Source of the DNA: Oscillospiraceae bacterium | Lineage (GTDB): Bacteria; Bacillota; Clostridia; Oscillospirales; Ruminococcaceae | Direction of reading: 5' to 3' | DNA length: 64,000 nucleotides | Assembly: GCA_021201235.1 (NCBI GenBank) | Contig: JAJQFI010000020.1 | Span: forward strand, 186,001-250,000 | Shown here: one piece after another, positions 16,488-24,095 of the stretch | How the letters are laid out: every line of letters begins with the position of its first letter | How positions within the stretch are numbered: position 1 is the first letter of the stretch | Program-made: the position numbers and the translations under genes | The notes under the pieces: generated by a model | What the model was told of the DNA's origin: nothing | Databases searched by the model: none | What the model saw: the letters and a program-made list of their open reading frames with translations, nothing else

Positions 16488-17855
16488 ATGAAAAGAATCT
16501 TATCCACAATATTAGCAATAACCATGCTTTTATCCCTCACCGCTTGCGGAGCAAGTGAAAACAACGAGCCCGAGGTGACTACGGAGGCTACTCTTGGGAG
16601 TGAAGACGCTTCGGTCACTGCTTCCGTAACGGAGGACGAAGCCGTGCCCGGCAGTGTTACTGTCGAGAAGGTGGACATCGTCGCAGTGTTTGAAGGGATT
16701 TACTCCTACACCGAGAGAAGCTTTGATACCAAGAGCTACGAATCAAACGGCGGAACCGGATATACCCTCGAAAACGACCAGTATGTCGACATCTATGAGT
16801 ACGACTCGGAGGAGGCTGCCGCACAAGCCGCTTCTCAGTTCGACGCCGGCGGAACCACATTCTATGGCAGTGATGGCACCGTCACCGAATACGAATATGT
16901 CTACCCCGTCCACTTCTGGCTGAACGGCTCGAGCATCGTCTTCTACTGCTCCGAGACCGGCGAATTTCTGCAGGACTTCAACGCCATTCTTGGGGAGGAA
17001 TTTGCGGGTGCAGGAAGCGACTACTACAAACCTGCTTATGCAAACGAGCTGATTTATGCCCTCTGGGATGCCGGCTACGTCGTCGACTATAAGACTTCCA
17101 CCGGCACCGGTCAGGACTACCTGAAAGAAACGGTCAGCGAATGTATGCTTATAGTCTCGAACGGCGATGTTATCTATCTCTTCGAGTACGCCGATGAGTA
17201 CGAGGCGCTGGACGAAGCTTCGAGATACTCGGCGAACGCCTCCTTCTACTCGGGCGACGACTTCACCATCGGAATTGATTACGCCAGCCCGGTGCACCTC
17301 TTCGTGCTTGATAACGTGATTGTCCAGTACTGCTCAAGCTCCGGCGAGCTTCTTGACGCAATTTCCTCGGTCTATGGCTACCAGTTTGCAGGCGTCGACT
17401 ATGACTATGACGGCGAAAAGCCCTGGTATGCCACCGGCTCGGTTGAGTTCGACTATTACACCGTTCCTGCCGCAAGCGACGGCGGATTGTCCGTCTTCCC
17501 GCAGTCGGTCGTCATCCGCTCGCAGTATGCGCTCGAGACAACCCATGACGTTCTTAACCTCGAGATTGCCGACAACGTCGACACCACCTGGGAGCTTCTG
17601 ACGGCGAAGTATACAGACGAGTGGTTCAAGAGTAACGACCTGATTCTCGTCCTTCTCGAGGAGCCGAGCGGCAGTATCAGCCCGGTGGTCACCGATGTCA
17701 CAAGAGACGAGGACCGCAACTACACTGTCAGCATCAACGACGACAAGCCCGAAGCCTACACCGACGACATGGCGTATTGGTATGTCCTGGTCGAGATTAA
17801 CGGGACAAAGGTCAACCCGCTGACGGGGGTGGAGGTTGTTTCGAGTAGGGAATGA
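16488..17855 (+). CDS. Secreted lipoprotein with two internal repeats (455 aa)
   Basis: An N-terminal signal peptide ends in the lipobox LTAC with C20 as lipid attachment site. A Thr/Glu/Val-rich linker runs to about residue 58. Two repeats of about 110 residues follow (roughly 66-174 and 188-303). They share 'PVHFWLNGSSIVFYCS' and 'PVHLFVLDNVIVQYCS', an 'EYDSEEAAAQAASQ' or 'EYADEYEALDEASR' helix, and an ending FAG[AV]. Each repeat keeps one cysteine (C154, C282). The last 150 residues look like a separate beta-rich domain. The start has AAAGGAG upstream. I do not recognise the family and no function can be assigned beyond an extracellular location. Confidence 0.85.
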   Translation: MKRILSTILAITMLLSLTACGASENNEPEVTTEATLGSEDASVTASVTEDEAVPGSVTVEKVDIVAVFEGIYSYTERSFDTKSYESNGGTGYTLENDQYVDIYEYDSEEAAAQAASQFDAGGTTFYGSDGTVTEYEYVYPVHFWLNGSSIVFYCSETGEFLQDFNAILGEEFAGAGSDYYKPAYANELIYALWDAGYVVDYKTSTGTGQDYLKETVSECMLIVSNGDVIYLFEYADEYEALDEASRYSANASFYSGDDFTIGIDYASPVHLFVLDNVIVQYCSSSGELLDAISSVYGYQFAGVDYDYDGEKPWYATGSVEFDYYTVPAASDGGLSVFPQSVVIRSQYALETTHDVLNLEIADNVDTTWELLTAKYTDEWFKSNDLILVLLEEPSGSISPVVTDVTRDEDRNYTVSINDDKPEAYTDDMAYWYVLVEINGTKVNPLTGVEVVSSRE

Positions 17856-17931
17856 GCCCTTAAATGGCTTCCGGAGAAGGCAGATATGGCTCTGGGAGGA
17901 GGCAGAAATGACTCCTCTTCTGCATACCCCG

Positions 17932-17960
17932 TTGACTTTTTGCCAAAACTCGTATATAAT
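17932..17960 (+). promoter_or_regulatory. smpB promoter
   Basis: TTGACT, a 17-base spacer and a perfect TATAAT, about 32 bases before the smpB start codon. It probably also drives the tmRNA gene, which begins 2 bases after the smpB stop. Confidence 0.85.
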
Positions 17961-17992
17961 ATAGTAACGTTCTTTAGTGAGGAGGCGGGCGG

Positions 17993-18460
17993 ATGGCTAA
18001 ATCTCAGGGTGAGCGGATTATTGCCGAGAATCGGCAGGCGCGGCACGAATACTTTGTGTTAGATACTTTGGAAGCCGGCATCGAATTGGTCGGCACCGAG
18101 GTCAAGTCCATTCGCTTGGGCGGCGTGAACCTCAAGGACAGTTGGTGCGAAATCCGGGACGGCGAGATTTTTGCCGTCGGCGTGCACATCAGCCCCTATG
18201 AAAAGGGCAACATCTATAACCGCGACCCGCGGCGCGACCGCAGGCTCCTCATCCACAAATCGGAAATCAGACGGCTTTACGACAAGGTCCGGCAGGAGGG
18301 CTTGACGATTGTCCCCCTCAAGCTCTACTACAGCGGCTCGAGGGTCAAGATGGAAATCGGGCTCTGCAAGGGCAAGAAGCTCTATGACAAGCGCGACGAC
18401 ATGGCTCGCCGCCAGACCGAGCGGGACATTGAGCGAGTCCTCAAAGAACGGAATCAATAA
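17993..18460 (+). CDS. smpB: SsrA-binding protein SmpB
   Basis: SmpB binds tmRNA and brings it to stalled ribosomes for trans-translation. The 155-residue length is typical. The sequence shows 'ENRQARHEYFVLDTLEAGI', 'GTEVKSIR' and 'NLKDSWCEIRDGE', then a basic C-terminal tail 'DDMARRQTERDIERVLKE' that folds into the A site. The ribosome binding site GAGGAGGCGG is strong. The tmRNA gene starts 2 bases after the stop codon, the common Firmicutes arrangement. Confidence 0.97.
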   Translation: MAKSQGERIIAENRQARHEYFVLDTLEAGIELVGTEVKSIRLGGVNLKDSWCEIRDGEIFAVGVHISPYEKGNIYNRDPRRDRRLLIHKSEIRRLYDKVRQEGLTIVPLKLYYSGSRVKMEIGLCKGKKLYDKRDDMARRQTERDIERVLKERNQ

Positions 18461-18462
18461 CC

Positions 18463-18813
18463 GGGGGCGTAAAGGTTTCGACGGGGATTCCGAAGGCGAA
18501 TAAGCGAGTAGAGAACGCACTGATCTCTTTAACCTGTGCAAACCTAAATTTTAAACGACAATAATAGTTTAGAATTGGCTGCTGCCTAATAGCGGCCCGT
18601 CCTGCCGGTGAGTACTGCGGCATCGGTCTGGGCGTCGATTAGCAGTGAACGTTCTGCGGTAACTCCGGTAGCCGCAGGATGAATTACCGGATACCGAAGT
18701 CACAAGCCTGCTTACCGGCGTGAGATTTCGGAAAGCCAAAAGATAAGCTACACTCGTAGAAAGTTCTCCCAAAGAGTTTTCGGACATGGGTTCGATTCCC
18801 ATCGCCTCCACCA
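18463..18813 (+). ncRNA. ssrA: Transfer-messenger RNA (tmRNA)
   Basis: The 5' end GGGGGCGTAAAGGTTTCGAC and the 3' end CGCCTCCACCA pair in a 7-bp acceptor stem with one G-U pair, and the 3' T-arm 'GGGTTCGATTCCC' is clear. The total length of 351 bases is normal. The tag frame near 18554-18592 reads NDNNSLELAAA and ends in tandem TAA TAG. The exact resume codon cannot be fixed by eye. The tag ends in LAAA-type residues recognised by ClpXP-like proteases, though LELAAA differs from the more usual ALAAA. It directly follows smpB. Confidence 0.96.
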
Positions 18814-18815
18814 GG

Positions 18816-18840
18816 AAAAACGCCTTTTCAGGCGTTTTTT
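18816..18840 (+). terminator. tmRNA terminator
   Basis: An 8-bp stem AAAACGCC/GGCGTTTT with a 6-base loop and a T run, two bases after the CCA end of tmRNA. Confidence 0.88.
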
Positions 18841-18845
18841 CAACT

Positions 18846-19010
18846 AAATCCGTCTTCGACGGAAGAAATCACTGCGTGAAGAAATCGCTAACGCGATGAA
18901 ATCCGCCTACGGCGGAAGTAAGGACGGATTTAATTTCATCGTTTGCGAAGCAAACGATTTCATCTGAAACGAAGTTTCAGATTTCACCCGAGCAAAGCGA
19001 GGATTTCATT
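18846..19010. repeat. Array of short hairpins separated by GAAATC/GATTTC words
   Basis: At least six small inverted repeats follow one another: 18850-18862 (5 bp), 18869-18879 (4 bp), 18884-18897 (5 bp), 18903-18915 (5 bp), 18938-18958 (9 bp, GAA loop) and 18963-18981 (8 bp, GAA loop). They are joined by GAAATC or GATTTCA words. The first four are enclosed by a 9-bp outer pair, 18846-18854 with 18923-18931. No open reading frame uses the array. The unit spacing is irregular and there are no spacers, so it is not CRISPR. Confidence 0.75.
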
Positions 19011-19063
19011 AAGCCCAAGGAGACCACCATTTCCTAACATAGAACAACCCGAAATAATCGAAT

Positions 19064-19182
19064 ATGAATACACAACAAAGGAAGCCTGAAAATGCCCAAG
19101 AAAATGCAAAAGCAGAACTTTTTGAGCGCACGCCGATTCCGAAAGCGGTGCTGAGAAGATTAATAAAAAAGCGGAATTGTAA
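19064..19182 (+). pseudogene. MATE-family transporter remnant
   Basis: The first ~32 codons read 'MNTQQRKPENAQENAKAELF' and continue 'ERTPIPKAVLR', which is like the cytoplasmic start of many Firmicutes MATE efflux proteins (ELFERTPIPKAVLK is followed by the first helix). The frame then breaks. In a shifted frame the last codons read KINKKAEL followed by TAA at 19180-19182, which resembles a basic MATE C-terminus. The likely history is one large internal deletion. There is no ribosome binding site before the ATG. Identification rests on about 15 residues, so it is tentative. Confidence 0.45.
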
Positions 19183-19320
19183 ACCCCTCAGTCGCCCTTC
19201 GGGCGCCAGCTCCCCTTTCAGGGGAGCCTTTTTGTATTCTATACAAATTTTCACGAGAGCAAAAAAAGCCTCCCCTGAAAGGGGAGGGGGACCGCCTACG
19301 AAGTAGGTGGTGGAGGGGTT
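19181..19320 (+). repeat. 140-bp hairpin-rich interspersed repeat, copy 1
   Basis: The ends are inverted (AACCCCTC ... GAGGGGTT). The left half holds hairpins CGCCCTTCGGGCG and CTCCCCTTTCAGGGGAG, and the right half holds CCTCCCCTGAAAGGGGAGG and ACCGCCTACGAAGTAGGTGGT. A variable AT-rich middle of about 40 bases separates them. The left end overlaps the TAA of the MATE remnant and the right end overlaps the TAA of aspS on the other strand. Copies 2-4 are at 24919, 45719 and 48691. Confidence 0.85.
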
Positions 19321-21088
19321 ATTCCGTAATTGCCAGCCCTAATTCCCTGAGCTGTTCCTCGTCGACCTCGGTCGGGCAGTTGCTCATGAGTTCGCTGGCG
19401 TTCTGAACCTTCGGGAAGGCTACGACATCTCTTAAGCTATCTGCGTCGCAGAGGAGCATCGCGAGGCGGTCAAGACCCATGCCGAGTCCTCCGTGCGGCG
19501 GTGCGCCGTACTTGTAGGCATTGACTAAGAAGCCGAACTTTGCCGAGATTTCCTCGTCGGTCATGCCGAGAGCTCTGAACATGTGCTCCTGGAGCTCACG
19601 GTCGGTGATTCTCATCGAGCCGGAGCAGAGCTCAACGCCGTTCAAGACCAAATCATAGCACTTCGCCCTGACGTTTGCGGGGTCTGTGTCGAGATAAGGC
19701 AGGCACTCGTCAAGAGGCATCGTGAAGGGGTGGTGCATGGCGTCCCAGTGCCCGGTCTCGTCGTTATACTCAAAGAACGGCATCTCGACAATCCAGAGGA
19801 GGTTGTATTTGTCCTTCGGGATGATGTCAAGCTTCTTGGCGCAGATGAGGCGGAGGGCTCCCAAAGTCGGGAGAACCACTTTATCTTTATCCGCAACGAT
19901 GAGGACAACATCGCCCTTTTCGGCACCGAGTGTCGAGAGAATCGCATCGAGCTCGCCTTCATGCAGGAACTTTGCAAACGAGCAGTTCGGGGCGTCCTCG
20001 ACCCATCTTATATAGGCAAGCCCCTTGGCGCCGATTCCCTTGGCGTGCTCCGTGAGCTTGTCGATTTCTTTTCTTGTGTAAACCGTGGCGCCGTTCTTCA
20101 CGACTATCGCCCTGACCGAGCCGCCCATCTCAAGAGCCGACTTGAAGACGGGGAATTCGCAGTCCTTGACCGTCTCAGACAAGTCCTGAATCTCCATTCC
20201 AAATCTGGTGTCCGGCTTGTCGGAGCCGTAGCGGTTCATCGCGTCCTTATACGAAAGCCTCGGGAGCGGGGTTTCGATGTCGACGCCCTTTATCTCCTTG
20301 AAGAGCCGCTTCATGAAGCCCTCGGTGATTTCGAGAATGTCGTCGACGTCGACGAATGACATCTCGAGGTCGATTTGTGTAAATTCCGGCTGTCTGTCGG
20401 CGCGGAGGTCCTCGTCTCTGAAGCATCTTGCGAGCTGGATGTAGCGGTCGAGACCCGCAATCATAAGAAGCTGCTTGTAAATCTGCGGTGACTGCGGAAG
20501 GGCATAGAACGAGCCCTTGTGGACTCTTGACGGGACGAGATAATCTCTTGCGCCCTCGGGGGTCGAATGAATCATCATCGGGGTTTCAATCTCGACGAAG
20601 CCGTTCTCATAGAAATACTCTCTTGCAATCTTCGCGATTTCGTGGCGGGTAATCAGGTTCTTGGTGAGCTTTTCGCTTCTTAAATCCAAATAGCGATACT
20701 TGAGCTTCAGCTCGTCGTTGACCTTATCGGAATTGGAAACCTCGAACGGCGGCGTCTGAGCCTTCGAAAGGAGCTTGAGCTCGCTTACTCTTATCTCATA
20801 AGCGCCGGTTTTTATCTCTTTATTTATACTCTCCCTCGGGGTTACGGTTCCCTTCGTCATCACGACGTACTCGTTACGGAGGGTTTCAGCCTTCTCGAAG
20901 ACATCCCTCGGGGTGTCGTCGCCGAAAGCGAGCTGAACGAGACCTGTGCGGTCTCTGAGGTCGATAAAGATAAGATTTCCTAAGTTTCTTACTCTCTGAA
21001 CGAACCCGCCAACGATGACTTCGACCCCGCCCTCGAGCGGAATCTCAGCGCAATAGTGGGTTCTACGCATATTTCCCATGGTGTCCAT
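19319..21088 (-). CDS. aspS: Aspartyl-tRNA synthetase
   Basis: Charges tRNA-Asp with aspartate. It is 589 residues, the normal bacterial length. The N-terminal OB fold binds the anticodon ('GFVQRVRNLGNLIFIDLRDR'). The class II core has 'YALPQSPQIYKQ' and 'RCFRDEDLRADRQPEFTQ' (motif 2), the bacterial GAD insertion domain in between, and motif 3 'GLGMGLDRLAMLL'. It starts 3 bases after the hisS stop, so the two are one operon. Its TAA stop codon is formed inside the end of a 140-bp repeat. Confidence 0.97.
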   Translation of the reverse strand: MDTMGNMRRTHYCAEIPLEGGVEVIVGGFVQRVRNLGNLIFIDLRDRTGLVQLAFGDDTPRDVFEKAETLRNEYVVMTKGTVTPRESINKEIKTGAYEIRVSELKLLSKAQTPPFEVSNSDKVNDELKLKYRYLDLRSEKLTKNLITRHEIAKIAREYFYENGFVEIETPMMIHSTPEGARDYLVPSRVHKGSFYALPQSPQIYKQLLMIAGLDRYIQLARCFRDEDLRADRQPEFTQIDLEMSFVDVDDILEITEGFMKRLFKEIKGVDIETPLPRLSYKDAMNRYGSDKPDTRFGMEIQDLSETVKDCEFPVFKSALEMGGSVRAIVVKNGATVYTRKEIDKLTEHAKGIGAKGLAYIRWVEDAPNCSFAKFLHEGELDAILSTLGAEKGDVVLIVADKDKVVLPTLGALRLICAKKLDIIPKDKYNLLWIVEMPFFEYNDETGHWDAMHHPFTMPLDECLPYLDTDPANVRAKCYDLVLNGVELCSGSMRITDRELQEHMFRALGMTDEEISAKFGFLVNAYKYGAPPHGGLGMGLDRLAMLLCDADSLRDVVAFPKVQNASELMSNCPTEVDEEQLRELGLAITE

Positions 21089-21091
21089 AAT

Positions 21092-22393
21092 TTATCCCTC
21101 AATTCCTTCTAATTCAAACATATCGTTGAGTAAAGTCGGCACGAAGCCGGTCTTGAAATCGTTAAGATTTACCGCCGTTTCGTCGCCGGTTCTCATATTC
21201 TTGAGCTTCGCCTGTCCCGACTCGATTTCGTTATCTCCCAGAACGCAGACAAACTTGGCGCCGACTTTATTGGCGTATCTCATCTGGGGCTTCAAGCCAC
21301 GTCCCACTATATCGAACTCGGCGGAGTAGCCCTCGGTTCTTAATTTCTGACAGAGCTTCGAGGCGACCGCATAAGCGTTCTCGCCCATCGGGGCGAAATA
21401 GATGTCGGGGGTGTTTTGGTCGAGGAATTCGACGCCTTCGCCTTCCATTGTCATTATAAGCCGCTCGAGGCCCATGCCGAAGCCAAGTGCCGGTGTCGGC
21501 TGTCCTCCGAGTGAGCTTACAAGCCCATCATAACGCCCTCCGCCGCAGACGGTTCCCTGCGCGCCGATTCCGTCATAGACGAACTCGAAAACGGTCTTGG
21601 TATAGTAGTCGAGACCCCTTACAATCTTCGGGTTGACGACGTATTCAATCTTGTATGAATCTAAAATTGCCTGCAGCTTTTCGAAGTGCTCGCGGCATTC
21701 GTCACAAAGATAATCGAGAATAACGGGCGCATCCTTCGCAATCTCAGAACACTTAGGAACCTTGCAATCAAGGAGCCTCATCGGGTTCTTCCCGAGTCTC
21801 TCAAGGCAGGTCTCGCAGAGGTCCTCTTTTCTCGCGGAGAAGTACTCAACAAGCGCCTCCTGATACTTCTTTCTGCATTCGGGACAGCCGATTGAGTTTA
21901 TATTGAGCTTGACGCTGTCGATTCCGCAGGTCGAAAGGACTTCACGCGCAAGCATAATGACGTCGGCATCCGCATATGGTGAAGAAGTGCCGAACATCTC
22001 AACGCCAAACTGGTGGAACTCTCTGAGTCTGCCCGCCTGAGGCTTTTCGTGGCGGAAGCAGGGAGTGATATAGTAAACCTTCTGCGGGAAGCCCTCGTTC
22101 ATGAGCCCGTTTTCGAGCATCGCTCTAACGACCCCGGCGGTTCCCTCCGGCTTAAGTGTGAAGGTGTGCTCGCCCTTTGAGGAGACGGTGTACATCTCTT
22201 TTGTTACAACATCCGATGTATCTCCGACCGAACGGACGAATAGCCCCGTTTCTTCGAATGCGGGGGTTCTTATCTCCTTGAAGCCGAAGCGCTCGGCAGA
22301 GTCTCTTGCCGCCTGCTCGACCGTTCGCCACTTGTTCAATTCCGAAGGCACCATGTCCTGGGTTCCCTTCGGTCTTTGCACGGAAAGTGCCAT
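21092..22393 (-). CDS. hisS: Histidyl-tRNA synthetase
   Basis: Charges tRNA-His with histidine. It has 433 residues. Class II motif 2 is 'FRHEKPQAGRLREFHQFG', the histidine-binding signature is 'RGLDYYTKTVFEF', and motif 3 is 'ALGFGMGLERL'. The C-terminal anticodon-binding domain includes 'GRGLKPQMRYANK'. A zinc-like four-cysteine insertion is present ('CPECRKK', 'CETCLERL', 'LCDECREHFE'). This resembles the Cys-containing HisRS variants seen in some Clostridia. The hisS-aspS pair is common in Firmicutes. No T-box leader was recognised in the 88 bases before the gene. Confidence 0.96.
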   Translation of the reverse strand: MALSVQRPKGTQDMVPSELNKWRTVEQAARDSAERFGFKEIRTPAFEETGLFVRSVGDTSDVVTKEMYTVSSKGEHTFTLKPEGTAGVVRAMLENGLMNEGFPQKVYYITPCFRHEKPQAGRLREFHQFGVEMFGTSSPYADADVIMLAREVLSTCGIDSVKLNINSIGCPECRKKYQEALVEYFSARKEDLCETCLERLGKNPMRLLDCKVPKCSEIAKDAPVILDYLCDECREHFEKLQAILDSYKIEYVVNPKIVRGLDYYTKTVFEFVYDGIGAQGTVCGGGRYDGLVSSLGGQPTPALGFGMGLERLIMTMEGEGVEFLDQNTPDIYFAPMGENAYAVASKLCQKLRTEGYSAEFDIVGRGLKPQMRYANKVGAKFVCVLGDNEIESGQAKLKNMRTGDETAVNLNDFKTGFVPTLLNDMFELEGIEG

Positions 22394-22481
22394 AATTTTT
22401 CCTCCTTAGTTTCAAAAAAAGATGGCGACGCCCCAGTAGGGACGACTGCCGCCGTAATACACCCTATTTCCCGGGCTTATA

Positions 22482-22871
22482 TCAAGGAATTCTGTAGTCC
22501 AGATCTCCTCTGTCAAGAGCCATGATCAAAGCATCGGCTGTTGCAATATTCGTCGCCACGGGAATGTTATATACATCGCAGAGCCTCAGAATATCTCTTT
22601 CGTCGGGCTCGCTTGTCTTTCGGTTAATGGGGTCTCTGAAGAACAGAAGCAGGTCGATTTCGTTGCAGGAAATCTTTGCGCTGATCTGTTGACAACCGCC
22701 CTGAGAACCGGCAAGGTATTTTTCAATCTTAAGTCCTGTTGCTTCGGCGACTTGTTTTCCGGTGGTACCGGTTGCACAGAGGTTGTGTTTTCCCAAAATT
22801 CCACTGTATGCAGTACAGAACTGAATCATGAGTTCTTTTTTGGCGTCGTGAGCTATGAGAGCGATATTCAT
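22482..22871 (-). CDS. mgsA: Methylglyoxal synthase
   Basis: Converts dihydroxyacetone phosphate to methylglyoxal and phosphate, a glycolytic bypass. The 129-residue protein has 'IALIAHDAKKELM', the phosphate-binding 'ATGTTGKQV', 'GSQGGCQQI', 'LLFFRDPIN' with a conserved aspartate, and 'CDVYNIPVATNIATAD'. All conserved segments are present. It has its own promoter. Confidence 0.95.
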   Translation of the reverse strand: MNIALIAHDAKKELMIQFCTAYSGILGKHNLCATGTTGKQVAEATGLKIEKYLAGSQGGCQQISAKISCNEIDLLLFFRDPINRKTSEPDERDILRLCDVYNIPVATNIATADALIMALDRGDLDYRIP

Positions 22872-22914
22872 AGGCTACCCCCTTTAAGATATTACGGCAT
22901 AAACCGCTTCTTAT

Positions 22915-22943
22915 AGCATATCACATTATGTCCAAAAAGTCAA
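22915..22943 (-). promoter_or_regulatory. mgsA promoter
   Basis: On the minus strand: TTGACT, a 17-base spacer and TATGCT, about 44 bases before the start codon. Confidence 0.75.
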
Positions 22944-23025
22944 TCACTTTCGACGTAACATTTTGGTTAAATTATTGCACCAGATTTTCAAGGGACAGTC
23001 TAAAAAGATTAAATATTCGGCTTTT

Positions 23026-23496
23026 TTATCCGCTCACGCCAAGGTCGTCGTCCGAGTCAATCCCGAACATAGCCTCAAATTCGTCGCGGTCGATGCCGTC
23101 CTCCCAAAGGATTTCGACCTCTTCCTCGTCTTCGTCGACAGTGGTCGTTATAGCCGCCGTGGTTGTGGCTTCAGTGGTCGTCGTTGCCTTGGTGGTAGTG
23201 GTCGCCTCAGTGGTGGTAGCGGCGGTTGTGGTAGCTTCGGTAGTGGCTTCTGTGGTGGTCGTGGTTGCCTCGGTCTCGGATTCGGGAGCGGTCGTAACCG
23301 CAGGATCCTCGGTTGTGACCTCCGTCTCCTCCGGCAAAACCTCCGTCACGTCCTCCGTTGCAACCGTTACCGGCAATTCGGCAGGCGTAATATCCTCGGA
23401 AACGTCACCGGTGGTGACGGCATCCCCGTTCCCGCCGCAAGCGGTGAGCATTATTGCAGTCATCAGAGCTAAAACAATAAGTAGAGCTTTTTTCAT
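23026..23496 (-). CDS. Threonine-rich lipoprotein
   Basis: A 156-residue protein with a signal peptide ending in the lipobox LTAC (C20). From about residue 28 to 120 it is mostly Thr, Glu, Ala and Val, including short repeats of the type TTTEATT. This is an extended and probably heavily exposed linker. The last ~35 residues are acidic ('DEDEEEVEILWEDGIDRDEF'). A repetitive stalk that holds a short acidic tail away from the membrane is one reading. I do not recognise a family. Its AT/GC-skewed threonine codons form a visible DNA repeat tract at 23130-23290. Confidence 0.75.
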   Translation of the reverse strand: MKKALLIVLALMTAIMLTACGGNGDAVTTGDVSEDITPAELPVTVATEDVTEVLPEETEVTTEDPAVTTAPESETEATTTTTEATTEATTTAATTTEATTTTKATTTTEATTTAAITTTVDEDEEEVEILWEDGIDRDEFEAMFGIDSDDDLGVSG

Positions 23497-23550
23497 AATT
23501 TCACTCCGGTATATTTGATTTCCTTTTCAGGAATACTATTAAAACATAAC

Positions 23551-23580
23551 GCGCCCCGCTTTGGGTTTTAAGCGGAGCGC
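23551..23580. terminator. Inverted repeat after rpsT
   Basis: GCGCcCCGCTT and AAGCGGaGCGC pair with one bulge on each side around a 7-base loop. It lies 17 bases beyond the rpsT stop. No strong T run follows, so it is a weak terminator or an mRNA 3' end stabiliser. Confidence 0.55.
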
Positions 23581-23596
23581 AATCAAAGCGTCTTTA

Positions 23597-23842
23597 TCAG
23601 CCGTTAAGCTTCTTGGCGAGCTGAGACTTCTTTCTTGCCGCCTTATTCTTGTGGATGATTCCCTTTGCGGCTGCCTGATCAACCTTCTTGGTTGCAACCT
23701 TTACAGCGGCGACCTTTTCCTCGCCCTCAGTAGCGTCAACCTTCTTGATAGCAGTCTTGAGCGCGCTCTTAGTAGCCTTGTTCTGAGCCGCCTTCTTCTC
23801 GTTGACGAGAACTTTCTTCTTGGCAGACTTAATATTTGCCAT
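23597..23842 (-). CDS. rpsT: 30S ribosomal protein S20
   Basis: An 81-residue, very basic helical protein that binds 16S rRNA in the small subunit body. '[20 protein letters not shown]' and '[20 protein letters not shown]' are the usual S20 ends. It is divergent from gpr, a conserved Firmicutes arrangement. A consensus promoter and a long leader of about 180 bases precede it, more than a simple ribosomal protein gene needs, and the AAGGAGGTG ribosome binding site is strong. Confidence 0.97.
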   Translation of the reverse strand: MANIKSAKKKVLVNEKKAAQNKATKSALKTAIKKVDATEGEEKVAAVKVATKKVDQAAAKGIIHKNKAARKKSQLAKKLNG

Positions 23843-24021
23843 AAGACACCTCCTTAGTTAATATTCTGCGGGAGCTTCCGCAAGCGGGTTTAACCCGCAG
23901 TCAAACTTAGTTGGATACCCGGTGCACGACTGAGAGAAAGTGCGCCTTGGGGCTAATGACTCCCCGACTATTCAACAAGTAGCATTCATGACCCTTGCGG
24001 TCATATAACCACATAGTCACA
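23843..24021 (-). promoter_or_regulatory. Structured leader of rpsT mRNA
   Basis: Between the predicted transcription start (about 24021) and the rpsT start the transcript can fold several hairpins. In transcript sense they are GACC-GCAAG-GGTC, GGGG-AGTCATTAG-CCCC, a GCAC/GTGC stem, and a larger CTGCGGG...CCCGCAG stem with an inner GCTT/AAGC stem just before the ribosome binding site. S20 controls its own synthesis in enterobacteria. Whether this leader does the same is an inference. Confidence 0.5.
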
Positions 24022-24027
24022 AGCTAT

Positions 24028-24056
24028 AATATACCACTACTCACTTGAAAATGCAA
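24028..24056 (-). promoter_or_regulatory. rpsT promoter
   Basis: On the minus strand: TTGCAT, a 17-base spacer and TATATT. The -35 box lies inside a short inverted repeat CACTTG/CAAGTG followed by seven T on the plus strand. Confidence 0.7.
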
Positions 24057-24095
24057 GTGTTTTTTTGATTTTTTCTTAAGAAAAGAGGATTTTTT

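Noticed and set aside
18842-19010. CRISPR array
   Set aside because: The hairpins differ in sequence and spacing, there are no spacers of even length, and no cas genes are near.
22394-22481. T-box leader before hisS-aspS
   Set aside because: The 88 bases hold no specifier loop, no T-box sequence (TGGNACCGCG-like) and no terminator hairpin.
23026-23518. Plus-strand frames rich in Val or Gly opposite the Thr-rich lipoprotein
   Set aside because: They are the mirror image of the threonine-codon repeats; the minus strand has a signal peptide, a lipobox and a ribosome binding site.
24042-24066. Plus-strand terminator CACTTG/CAAGTG followed by seven T
   Set aside because: The stem has only 6 AT-rich pairs and no plus-strand transcript should arrive here; it overlaps the rpsT -35 box and may be chance.
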